A stretch of 64,000 nt of DNA. Origin: Kappaphycus alvarezii (lineage: Eukaryota; Rhodophyta; Florideophyceae; Gigartinales; Solieriaceae). The notes below the pieces were generated by a model. That model was not told the origin of the DNA, did not search any database, and saw only the letters and a list, made by a program, of their open reading frames with translations. Positions 54,802 to 64,000 of the stretch are shown here, in pieces. The stretch spans positions 434,001 to 498,000 of the forward strand of contig NADL03000609.1 in the NCBI GenBank assembly GCA_002205965.3. The letters are read 5' to 3'. Numbering within the stretch: position 1 is the stretch's first letter; each line of letters opens with the position of its first letter. The translations under genes were made by a program, and so were the position numbers.

Positions 54802-54850
54802 AAAGGGAAGGTTTGGGTGCTTTACTCTTGGAAGATATATCCGATCTATG
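54802..54850 (+). repeat. Tiny insertion repeat, copy 3, in the leader of the orphan gene
   Basis: This 49-bp segment lies between the imperfect 8-bp direct repeats AGTAGAAG (54794-54801) and AGTGGAAG (54851-54858). It contains TTTACTCTTGGAAGATATAT and CCGATCTAT, as in the copies at 24.8 and 45.3 kb. It is in opposite orientation to those two. Confidence 0.75.
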
Positions 54851-55044
54851 AGTGGAAGAAACGACCGCCACGTACGGTAATTGAGGGGTGATCGATTTAG
54901 TTCTTTAATATTTGAAAGGTGCGGTTCGGCTATCCCCCGGTGTATGCTAAACGTGTTCAGGATAATGAAGTGATTTCGGATAGTGGTGGCCAGGAACAAA
55001 AAATTATTCCATTATATGCACTTAATGAATTGATGACGTCGTTT

Positions 55045-55660
55045 TTCATGGATTAAAAACACCCCAAATTTCCCCCTTAATGAAGTTAATGCATTCAGTC
55101 CCCAGTAGATACTGAACGCATTAAACTTCTTTCTTCAGTATCTACTGATACTGAGAATTCTACACAGTATAAGTATCACCAGGCAATTAATTCACTTTCA
55201 GACCAAAACCGGAATTATTAATCATACAGTACGCAGATAATATTTGAAGGTATACTGTAGTCATAATTTTGACTGTCATGTCATTAATTGTTACAAAAAA
55301 ATAATCCTCCTGGACAGGACAATCGGGATTAATTACACACTGTGCTGCACTGTGCGACATTGTCCTGTATGTGCGCAGTCCCCAGAAGACACTGAATGCA
55401 TTAAACTTCTTATTGTATAGCGGAATTTTGGAAGATGGCAAGTTGTTCTCTCGAGCCCGCAGAGCAGAGAAGAGAAGAGGATCCTTACTAATTACTTATC
55501 TTGAGTGTGCACTGACTGACCGACTATTCAGTTAAGAACTAACTGGATGGACCAAATCGGTCACGTGCAGTGGGCCGCGCGATATGATGGCCATAGCCAC
55601 CTACGACAACAAAGCGCAGCTGGTACACTGGTAGATGCGTTTGCGAATAGCTCTGTAGAG
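55045..55660. repeat. Dispersed repeat shared with 63.4-63.8 kb
   Basis: TTAAAAACACC.CAAATTTCCCCC (55056-55078) recurs at 63631-63653. CACTGACTGA..GACTAT (about 55510) recurs near 63450, and GTGCAGTGG...GATATGATGG.CATAGC with GATGCGT.TGCGAAT (55566-55650) recurs at 63655-63738. Internally, CAGTCCCCAG...GCATTAAACTTCTT occurs twice (55096-55131, 55377-55412). It flanks the 3' end of the RT-nuclease remnant and may be its untranslated tail or a separate non-autonomous element. Confidence 0.6.
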
Positions 55661-55701
55661 GGGACGCGAGTGTCCCTTATAGACTGCAGCAATCATAGGG
55701 A

Positions 55702-56475
55702 TTATTCGGTACTGTTATCACTGTGATATGTACAGTGAATCGGGTGGCTAAATTCTGCGTGTTGCTGGGCACGACATATTACAGACGCCACACATTTGGA
55801 CCGAATAGCGTAGCTAAGTTTCCGAAACAAGCGAGTCTTCACTCCCCCAATAGAACATCCGCTGCGAGACGCGACAGCTGCCGCGTATTTCTCTATGACC
55901 TTGGATGATGTCTCGGGAGGTGAAGCTAGCGAGTCAAAAGCCAGCGGCACAAAATTCCATACTAACCTCGATTGTCCCGGCAGGACCTCGCCAGGAATGG
56001 CAGCCACTTTCGAGGCTCGGTCCCTCTTCTCGCGCTTTTCTGCTGCATTGGGAACGGCTCGCGCTTTTCGTGCTCCCATTGACATATAGCTCTCCTGGAA
56101 TGGCGAGGATACGGTGATGTCATAGGCCACTGGATGAGGGGGCGGATTGTTCGATGCATCAGACCGCGAGTGCACCAGTATATCCGCGGGTCGCGCGTTG
56201 AGTCCAGGGAGTAGGTATTTGACTTCGTATTGGACGCTAACTCCTGCTGCCTTGAACAGCTCTCGCCCAAGAACTCGCATAACTGCTGTGTGTCGGTTGG
56301 TCTACCCGAGTCCTTTGATACAAAGGTCTGCTGCATGGTCTCCTAAGAGATCCATGGGCGTGTGGCACTCGGCGCACCGCAGCGGTGCGGTGTCGTCAAG
56401 CACGCGAACTCCCAGGTGACAGCGTAGCATCACTGCCCACATCTCGTTGGACGTTCGATTGACTACAGAGGGGTA
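55702..56475 (-). pseudogene. C-terminal part of an RT-nuclease (non-LTR type) element
   Basis: On the minus strand a Cys/His domain RCAECHTPMDLLGDHAADLC (about 56390-56330) follows SVVNRTSNEMWAVMLRCHLG. After a frame change the sequence continues from 56280: VLGRELFKAAGVSVQYEVKY, then ARPADILVHS and VAYDITVSSPFQ, an Asp...Asp-x-Thr pattern like the restriction-nuclease-like C-terminal domain that follows such RTs and nicks target DNA. The final frame ends at 55702. The RT itself is not recognisable upstream. Confidence 0.65.
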
Positions 56476-56479
56476 TGCG

Positions 56480-57465
56480 GTGAGGGAGGCTTCTGCCTAA
56501 TTCCAAGTATGCATGACGTCAAATTCTTTGCCGAATATCTGCTTCTGAATGCGATGCGGGGTTTGGCAATCTTATCCATTCATAGTCCTTCCAGGAGGAC
56601 TTTGCTGCCGACTCGCACCAGGCTCGATATAGAATGTTGGGTGTACTATCGGGCTTGGCAGCGAGGCTGGCCGCTGTCAGTGTTTGCGGAAGCCTGGCAT
56701 CGTCGTCACCGAAGGACGTAGGGAGCCGTCGGACAAACTCCCGGAGATGTCTATCCCCTTCAGCGTATCTGTGCGCATGGTGTTCAGTCGAACCAGTGTC
56801 CTAAGGGCTTCGCAGCTGCATGCGCTGCGAAATTGAGAGTCGCCACTGGTGTAAAGCCGTGGCCGCCGTAGCCGAGAGGTATGGATACCTGCTGTCGAAC
56901 TGCACCAGTCATCGGCACTTTGTTGGAGCGTGCGTAAAATTCCTATTGCTCTTCTTCAAATCTCAGAGCAATGGCAGTGGTCACACTCGGCGGAGTCAGC
57001 TTCACCACATGTTGAGGCACATACCGGGTCAAGGTGGAACCGAATTCGAGCGTCTCCGATACCGTCGATCAGCGACAATGGTTGCTTGCAACCTGAAATT
57101 TTCTTGTTGAGAAGGGGGGGAATGGTTTTTTGTTTTTTTTATGGACTTTCTTGTTGAGAAGGGGCGGAAAGGTTAGGGTTTTTTATGGACTTTCTTGTTG
57201 AGGAAGTCCATAAATTGAGGGAATTGTACTAGAATACTGTAGTGTACCAGAGAGAAATACAGTACTGTACATGTTGACTCCCGATGATTGAGTGCACGGT
57301 AGGCCCAAATACAGTATCCTGATGTTTAAGTAGGTCCCCAATTCAGATCCTGAGTATATACCTGAGATGATCGACATTTCAGAAATGAAAGGCCTTTTGA
57401 CTAACGACCAAATTTAATACACAGAAGAGAAAGAATATACCCAAACACGAACTTCTGCACGAAAA
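56480..57465. other. Degenerate upstream part of the RT-nuclease element, then unique DNA
   Basis: From 56480 to 57100 the composition is GC-richer and minus-strand frames are coding-like but full of stops, probably the rest of the RT element. At 57088-57210 a TGGACTTTCTTGTTGAGAAG-type unit is repeated about three times in tandem. A GTAC run lies at 57259-57271. Confidence 0.4.
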
Positions 57466-57490
57466 TACAGTGGTGCTAAAAAGTATAGGA
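57466..57490 (+). repeat. Left terminal inverted repeat of the Tc1 element
   Basis: The 25 bases are identical to the reverse complement of 59021-59045 and include the TA target duplication. Confidence 0.95.
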
Positions 57491-59043
57491 CATTTTAACT
57501 TTTAAACATTCTTTATCAAAGAATGACCAAAGAAGAGGGAATGGATTATCTGTAAAGAATTTTTATACGCCAAATTCAATGGAGAAAACTGTTTTATAAA
57601 AGGTCTATTCGTTTAGGAGATATGCAGGAAAATGTCCGGAAGGGGTGTTAAAAAGTATACATGCAATTTGATTCAACCACGTCTCATACAATAAGGGTCG
57701 TTTATTTCTGTAGTCTAACTCTTCCTATAAGTCTATTTTGCGCCCCTTCTTTTGTAATACCTCGATACAGCGCTTCTGAATTGAAGCAGAGAGGTTCCCG
57801 AGCGTGTCTGCTGGCACTCTTTCCCAGGCCTCAATAATTGCGGCTCGAAGGCTTTCAACATCATCGAACTGCCTCTGACTAGCGTATACTTCCCTCACAA
57901 GAATCCCCCAAAGATTCTCAATTTGGTTAAGGTCAGGGGAGTAGGCTGGCCAATCCATAATTCTGACTCCATTGTCATTTAAAAATTCCCTAACTGAAAA
58001 AGCCTTGTGGCATGGGGCACCATCCTGCATAAACAAGCACGACATGGGCAAAGACTCATCTGCAAATGGAAAAGGTAGTCATTCAATGTGTTCTGATATG
58101 ACCACTGATTTTGCTTCCCTTGGAAAAATGTTAGCTCGCTCTTTTTCTTCCCCGCAAATGCTGCCCAAATCATCAAGCTCTCCCCTCCTGCCTTCCTTTT
58201 CGAGAACCACAGTGGCTCAGTCCGTAGATCATGCCATTTACACGTGAGCCCATCCGGACCATCCAGGTTAATATTTTTCTCGTCACTCCAAGCAACCATA
58301 TCCCATTTTAACTGATCCCAAGTGACATGGTGTGTGGCTTAATCAATTCTCTTCTTAAAATGTCTCTGTTGCATAGCGGTTGATCTCTGAATTTTCTTGT
58401 AGGACAAATGAGGGGTTTCAGACAAGATTTGACGTACTCAGGCAGCCTTAATATTGAGCTGAAGTGACTCGACCAGCTTTCCAGATCCCTCCATTCCTTT
58501 GCCGGCCTCCCGAATCAATCTACGACGAGCCGCATCACTGATTTTTTTGGCCTCTCCGACCTTTTTTTGTCCCATATCGTTTGGGATCAGAAAGAAAGCT
58601 TGTCACGACGTGCCTTGAACGACCAATGCGCCCTGAAATTTCTGTAATTGAGACGCAGTCGTGTTTGAAGGCCAGAATTTGGCCTTTCTCGAAATCAGTC
58701 AGATTGGTACCGCGAGGCATGATTTCTAATCGGTGCATCACCGGAATGGGACCAAAGGGGGAAGGTCGCAAGTTTTGAAGCATTTGAAAGTACTCGGTTA
58801 TCTTTGTGTTTGCTTTCTGTTGAGTATACCCGCCAAAAGATGAAGTGTATTTATACTTTTTAAAACTCCTTATTGACTTTTTTAAACATAAATTTCGAAC
58901 GGCTTCTTTTTTAATAAATGGTTAGCTTCAATGCAATGTATGCATAAAATAACGTCTGGAAAATGTCTGTATATCCTTAATGTCTAAAGATTGATCCGTT
59001 TATACATACAAATCAAGAAGTCCTATACTTTTTAGCACCACTG
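57468..59043 (-). mobile_element. Tc1-type DNA transposon with perfect 25-bp ends
   Basis: The ends 57466-57490 and 59021-59045 are perfect inverted repeats, including the TA at each outer edge. Tc1/mariner elements insert at TA and duplicate it, so the element proper runs 57468-59043 (1,576 bp), starting CAGTGGTGCT. It holds one transposase gene on the minus strand. Identical ends argue for a fairly recent insertion. Confidence 0.95.
57725..58720 (-). pseudogene. Tc1-type (DD34E) transposase with few lesions
   Basis: From the ATG at 58720: MPRGTNLTDFEKGQILAFKH begins the paired-type helix-turn-helix DNA-binding domain (ITEISGRIGRSRHVVTSFL). A stop and frame changes follow in the middle, then SDEKNINLDGPDG with the first catalytic Asp, SLMIWAAFAGKKKSELTF, MQDGAPCHK with the second Asp, and YSPDLNQIENLWG, where Glu follows after exactly 34 residues. 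The triad is complete. Two frame changes and about two stops make this copy non-functional unless they are sequencing errors. Confidence 0.85.
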
Positions 59044-59045
59044 TA
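59021..59045 (-). repeat. Right terminal inverted repeat of the Tc1 element
   Basis: This is the exact inverted copy of 57466-57490, ending in the TA target duplication. Confidence 0.95.
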
Positions 59046-59412
59046 CAATAAAATTATTTTAGAAACTGTAAAAACAAACGGAGTGACATACTACTGACTC
59101 AGTTTTTGAGTAAATCAAGCATTGCAGAATCCTCTTTCTCCATACGAGCACTACTTCCTAACTCCGCCCCCACCCTTGGCCTGCGTTTCGCATGATAGCG
59201 CTGCTGGACCAGTCTGATTTTTCCTGTCTTCTTCAAGCCCACTTTCCTCGATTTTTTACATACAATCTAGCCATCTTACCATCTTTACCATATAGTGGAT
59301 TCCAGTTCACATTCAAATTTGTCAAAGCAAAACAAAGCCAAAAAAAGTGTCTTACCACTTCTCGTCCCATCTCCCGCGGTTAGCTATCACAGTCCACAGT
59401 GACGATAGACGC
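59046..59412. other. No recognised gene
   Basis: Intergenic DNA between the Tc1 element and the following transposase remnant. Confidence 0.5.
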
Positions 59413-60176
59413 TCAAAGAAATTTTACGACAATGATGCGGTTCGAACTGATCTCATTCTTCACCCGAATCTCTTCAAACGATAACTTACCACCGATAGGC
59501 TTCTTCTTAGGATGAAAAACACTTGCTACACTCGAGGCTCCCTGGTATCCCTTATCTACCAATATAGCCCAGTTGTTGGGGTACTTTTCTGCAAGTAGAC
59601 CCACATCTGGAATTTCTTGAAGCTCTTCATCCGCCTTGGAGTTCGCATGTCCATGTAATATAAGATTATCAATTAAAATTGCAATGTAAGCGACTGAGCC
59701 AGCACGATGGGGGAAACATCTAATGCATAAGCCATTGAGAAAGACAAAAGCTTGTTATTCTAGCTGTAGAGCTTCTGCTTATTGCTGAAGTATTCCTTTG
59801 CTTCGTCATGATTTCTACTCGGTCAGTTGTTGCTGTGGAAATTTACATCAGTAGCAATTATCCCAAACTTGTCGTTCTTGAACTTAGTTCCTTGTGTAAC
59901 CAATCGAGACATTTTCAACGACCTTTCATACTTCTGTACTTCTTTTTCAAACAGAGCGAGCAAATATTTTTCACGAATCCACTCACCATGCGTTCGAATG
60001 TAGGGCATTTTATCCCGAACATTCGTCCACTGAAATCCCAGTTTCCACCTCTTAAGTGTTGGAAGAACCATGAAGAGTATATACTTCGGTTTTGAACCGA
60101 GTTTTCGAATTCGGCCTCCTTCGTACAGAGCACGGACCGATTGATCTAAAATTCGCCATACACCATCAAATTCCAA
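59413..60176 (-). pseudogene. Harbinger/DDE_4-type transposase remnant, copy A
   Basis: Across frames on the minus strand: WDFSGRMFGIKCPTFERMVS (about 60040-59980), FGIIATDVNFHSNN where the family has the first catalytic Asp, then EAKEYFSNKQKLYS (family EGKKYFSGKHKLYG), a decayed middle, and WAILVDKGYQGASS with a second catalytic Asp (59563-59520). It is homologous to the copy at 61168-62036, which has complementary preserved parts. At least four lesions. Confidence 0.65.
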
Positions 60177-60179
60177 ATT

Positions 60180-61167
60180 CCAAAAGTCAGTTATATCATA
60201 ACTTCCCCAGATCCTCCAGATTCTACAAGAGCGTCCATAACCGGGCTATACGACCCCTACTATGTCTCCTTAGAGTCTTGTAGCAGTTCGTGTATTCTTT
60301 CCTGCTGTTCTGCTCTTTTTATGCCATAAGGCCTAGAACTCTTGAAGCTAAAGATGCTCCTTCCATCTTGCTGCTTCAATCCCTAATTTTTGCCAAAGAT
60401 TGTACAGCCTAACTCTTTCATAGGAAAAGCTTCAATTTTATGTTTGTTGTAGTTGTGGCAATGAGAGATTTGGGCGGCATGGAGTCTCGGTTTTACAGTT
60501 TTTATGATTGGCGGGTCATTTCCTTTTTTCCTTTAATTTTTAAGAGGTCTTACATAAACGAATCTTTCAATTTTAAAATTTTCGAAGAGGTAAGCGATGT
60601 TTTTTTCCAGTGGTGCTAATGTGCTTTGGCGGGATAATGTACAACTCTCTGAATTAAGAGCAAATCGAGTTTTCTAGGTCATGCAAAGGGGAAAAAATTT
60701 TGGTAATTTATTATTTGGAAAGAACTATAATGTAATTTCTTGAAGTATGGCCCCATGTTCCATTAGGGATTGAGGTGTGTAGCTGCGAGCTTATGCCTCT
60801 CGACCCTAACCTTGATCGTTTACTTTTCGGAATGGCCGTTTGCGGTACTGTATTTCCTAATTTTAGTCCACTGAAGCAAAGACTGATAAATTGCTCAAAG
60901 ATTCAATTAATTACAGATTTAGGGTCGTGATTTACAATTAACGTAAATCCCTACTCATCTATATTCCAAAAATTAGAATAATGCATATTTCTAAAAATTG
61001 TCGCGAAATTGTTTGAATACGCGCCAAAAATTTTACCGCGCAATCTTTTTGAAAATACCGCCAAACTCAACCAGTGACTTTTTCATTTCTTGAAAGATCG
61101 CTTAATTGAGAAAATTACCGTAGTGACTACCAAACATTCTCTATCTAAGTCCGCCTCACATCATCCC
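60180..61167. other. Spacer between the two divergent transposase remnants
   Basis: AT-rich, no recognised coding sequence and no obvious inverted repeats. About 1 kb separates the 5' ends of the two remnants. Confidence 0.45.
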
Positions 61168-62036
61168 ATGCAGTCGCAAGCCCCATCCCAACCAGGAGCC
61201 ACCATTCCAAGTGCCTCTCAGGCACAGAATGAACTCAACGTATTAGCTGATGCTGCAATTTCTCGTCAAGAAGAACTGATGCGGTTCGAAAATGAAATCC
61301 CGACAATTGAAAGCGACGAAGGAAATGATTCTGAATGTCCGGTCTTTGACGCATTTTATAATTCTGGCGGGGCATCTGGAATAAAAGAAATGTGCAACTT
61401 TAGTGCGTCTGAGTTTGGTGAAGTTTGGAATCTGATCAGTGACTTTATTCGAACTGTACACAATGTTGGAACTGGAAGAAAGTCAAGATACACAGACAAA
61501 GATGTGTTTTTCATGATTTTGGTAGTGCTGAAACATGGAATTAACTGGGACATTGTCGCGCAGGTTTTATAAATGAAAGATCCAACGTTTGATAGCATAA
61601 TCTCAAAATACATCGATGGTTTATCAGAAGTCGCATACAAGACCTTTTCAAGGATATGGAAGATGAGCACACCTTTGCTGAAATGATTTCTGAAAACCGA
61701 AGGTTTCGATCCTACCTCTTTGATCGCTACAAAACGGGTGTAACATTTCAACAATTTAACCGGCCCTTGGGGAATAGGCACGAGGGAAAGAAGTACTTCA
61801 CGGGAAAACACAAACTTTATGGATAGAAGACTGAATGTAGTGTGCTGAAAAACGGTATCGCAATTAATTGCACACTCCATTATCCTGGTAGTGTCTCAGA
61901 TCTAGAGATATTTCAGCGCAAAGTTAGATTCCACAGAAAAGCGTTGAAGAAGAAGGATGGAGAAGAAAGAGTAATTAGTGATATTGGGTTTTTTCGGCGC
62001 AATACCCAAACCATTGGGATTTTTTAATGAAAAGAG
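61168..62036 (+). pseudogene. Harbinger/DDE_4-type transposase remnant, copy B
   Basis: First ATG at 61168 (MQSQAPSQPGATIPSASQAQ). The N-terminal part has FSASEFGEVWNLISDFI and GRKSRYTDKDVFFMILVVLK followed by HGINWDIVAQVL and a stop at 61570. Broken frames then give SRIWKM, VTFQQFNRPLG with EGKKYFTGKHKLYG (61787-61827), GIAINCTLHYPGSVSDLEIF with the second Asp (61857-61915) and a degenerate ISDIGFF / GAIPKPLGFF end. First-Asp region is altered. Four or so lesions. Confidence 0.7.
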
Positions 62037-64000
62037 GTTACCAAGTTGCTACAGAACTGGTACGTGCAATCATTACCAAGAAGAAGCTGAGAAATGGACA
62101 TCTTACATCAGAAGAGGTGGCTGCGAATCATAAGAAATCATCGGAAAGAATTATGGTGGAGAACTGGTCTGGACGGCTTAAGCTACTTTGAGGGTTGATG
62201 GAAGTGAAATTGAAATGGAAAGAGAGGCGTTACGATTCAGATTTCAAGCTGCGTGCGGCGATTACGAACATTCATGTGACCTTTCATCTGCTGCGTAGTG
62301 AAGATGCTACACACCACGCAACGGTTAAGAATCGTCTCTACGCAATTGGCACGGAACTTGGTGAGAAAAGCAAACGTACGCAGACGCGTTAACGCAACAA
62401 GCGTAGGCGTTTGAAATCCATTCGGTTCAGAACGGAAGAGTTTCCAGACAGCAAACCTCCTGAGTAGTCCTTAATAAACTAATGGTTTTACGTACACAAA
62501 CACATGCAAAAATTTAGCTCGTTTTTTCACAGCAATAGGCTGCCGCCTTTGAGTACCACAATTGTGGTGTTGCATTTCACACCACTTGCATTCATACAGT
62601 TACTTCAGATTTCGTTGGTGCAGTCGTTGTCACTGAGGCAGCAGAGTCTGAAACCGAAGCGACGGAAGAAGAGTGTGGGTTATCCTTGCTTCAACCAAAG
62701 ATAGTCAAAACGGAGGTGTAACTAAGGGCGGTGGCAGGCATACCGACTGTTGATGTACTGAGGGGTAAGGAAGGGGCCTGGAAGTGCTCGGCGAGTCTTT
62801 GCGGGAAAAGAACTAAACTGATGAGTTATTGGATCCTTTTTTCAACTTCTGAGTTGCCCACGAAAAGAGTGTGAAATTAATATTTTACTTTTTCGAATTT
62901 TTAAAATTCAGTAACCTAGTATAGCGATTGATGGTATTGTACATAGTCACTCAGTCTTTGCGCAATGGCTGAGTCTTTGGTTTAGGGATCTACCGTAAGC
63001 CGACTATAACTTGGCACAGAGTACTACTGTAGTCGTACTCGTCTATGCCTAAGGACAGGGTCTTTTCAGAAGTACCCGAATATTTACAATATGGTTGTAC
63101 TCTTTGTACTATTACTTAATCATTATTGAATACCATAGAATTTAAGCAGAAACTATTTTTTCTATTATTAAATTTTTGCACGAAGTCTTACTTGGATGTC
63201 AGGTTTTCGCACTGCTTTTTCGTGTTTAACACCATTTTTTGTACCCTCTCTTTTCATATCGAGAAAAAATGAGTATTTTCGCTAAGGGTCTTAGGTAACC
63301 CAGGAGATGAGTTGTCCTTTCGCATTATACTGTAATCATTTCAATGTGACATTTTGCACTGCAAAAGCCCTTGCACTGTACTGTACAGTACTGTAAATTG
63401 CAACAGTTAGCTCCATAGTGATTCTTTTATCATTGTGTCTATAGAGTACACTGACTGACAGACTATTTGAGATCTGGCTGGATGGTTGACGTCAATCACG
63501 TGCAATGCAATGGTTGGCCGGCCTCCCGTCAGTTTTCTAGCGTTTTGACAACTTCTCGCCAACCCTTTACATTGTAAGCCTTTACCATCACGAAATCCCT
63601 TAGGGAACAGGTGACCATATTTTTCATGCATTAAAAACACCCTAAATTTCCCCCGTGCAGTGGAGCCCTAGATATGATGGACATAGCTAGCAATTACTGC
63701 TGCGCACATCTGATGTGCTGATAGATGCGTGTGCGAATCGTAGCAGCGGCGGTGCGGTAGCGGGCCGCAATGCGCAGTATGTGCTACAAAGTGAAGTTGT
63801 ACGGGCACCTCTACGGGTACAAGTATTTCTATTTACAAAACTGTTTTATTCATGACTTTGTGTGACATAATTGGGAGATTAAAACAAATAGAAATGGCGA
63901 TAGTTTCGAAAAAGCTCCAACAAATTAATATGCTACCGGCGTTTTTATTTCTTTCCAGAAGAACGGATACCTTCCCTGATAGTAACTTCCTTCAACACCG
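62037..64000. other. Mostly without recognised genes
   Basis: To 62392 the + strand keeps coding-like debris of the preceding transposase (RYDSDFKLRAAITNIHVTFH). Beyond that only short frames. A GTAC run lies at 63375-63395, and 63450-63740 is the second copy of the repeat described at 55045-55660. Confidence 0.4.
63375..63395. repeat. GTAC pentamer repeat
   Basis: Four consecutive CTGTAC/AGTAC units, the same motif as in the left 16 kb. It sits just before the copy of the dispersed repeat. Confidence 0.75.

Noticed and set aside
1..64000. tRNA, rRNA and CRISPR features
   Set aside because: I scanned for T-loop-like GTTCGA blocks and repeat-spacer arrays; the GTTCGA hits (for example 6968, 20483) lack a pairable acceptor and anticodon arm.

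Overview
This is a nuclear segment of a eukaryotic genome. The host genes have long exons with no convincing introns. They are eukaryote-type proteins: a family I pyrophosphatase of the yeast type, a phosphatidylinositol-phosphate kinase and a GH35 beta-galactosidase. The rest of the window is dense with decayed eukaryotic transposons. Intron-poor genes set among Ty1/copia, Ty3/gypsy, DIRS and PIF/Harbinger debris resemble a florideophyte red alga, but that lineage call is inference and no marker gene proves it.

Left part, about 1-16 kb, is the host gene block. It holds a pyrophosphatase fused to a fructose-1,6-bisphosphatase-like domain that has lost its metal ligands (+, 3395-5448), a PIP kinase (+, 7211-8946) and a large GH35 protein (-, 10037-13516). 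All three are well conserved but interrupted by single-base frame changes, always of the -1 (missing base) type. The intergenic DNA carries many runs of overlapping GTAC palindromes and has strongly strand-skewed G-rich and C-rich tracts.

Middle part, about 16-52 kb, is AT-rich and dominated by broken mobile elements: a PIF/Harbinger-type transposase (16.4-17.2 kb), a copia gag-protease (18.9-20.0), an RT fragment of the nuclease-bearing non-LTR kind (22.2-23.2), a DE-coding microsatellite (23.8-24.0), a second copia-like element (27.6-31.5, -), a Ty3/gypsy element with old LTRs (about 35.0-39.9), Harbinger-related pieces plus a SANT/Myb-like companion gene (42.2-46.2), and a DIRS-type tyrosine-recombinase retroelement with direct repeats (47.1-51.6, -).

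Right part, about 52-64 kb, has one uninterrupted 676-codon orphan gene (-, 52751-54781), the C-terminal end of an RT-nuclease element (55.7-56.5), a nearly intact Tc1-type element with perfect 25-bp ends flanked by TA (57.5-59.0), and two divergent Harbinger-like transposase remnants (59.4-60.2 and 61.2-62.0).

The most unusual observations are the pyrophosphatase/pseudo-FBPase fusion and a tiny (about 50-90 bp) repeat found at three places. Each copy of the repeat is flanked by its own 7-10 bp direct repeat, and one copy interrupts a transposase gene with base precision. The GTAC-palindrome clusters near the host genes are a third.
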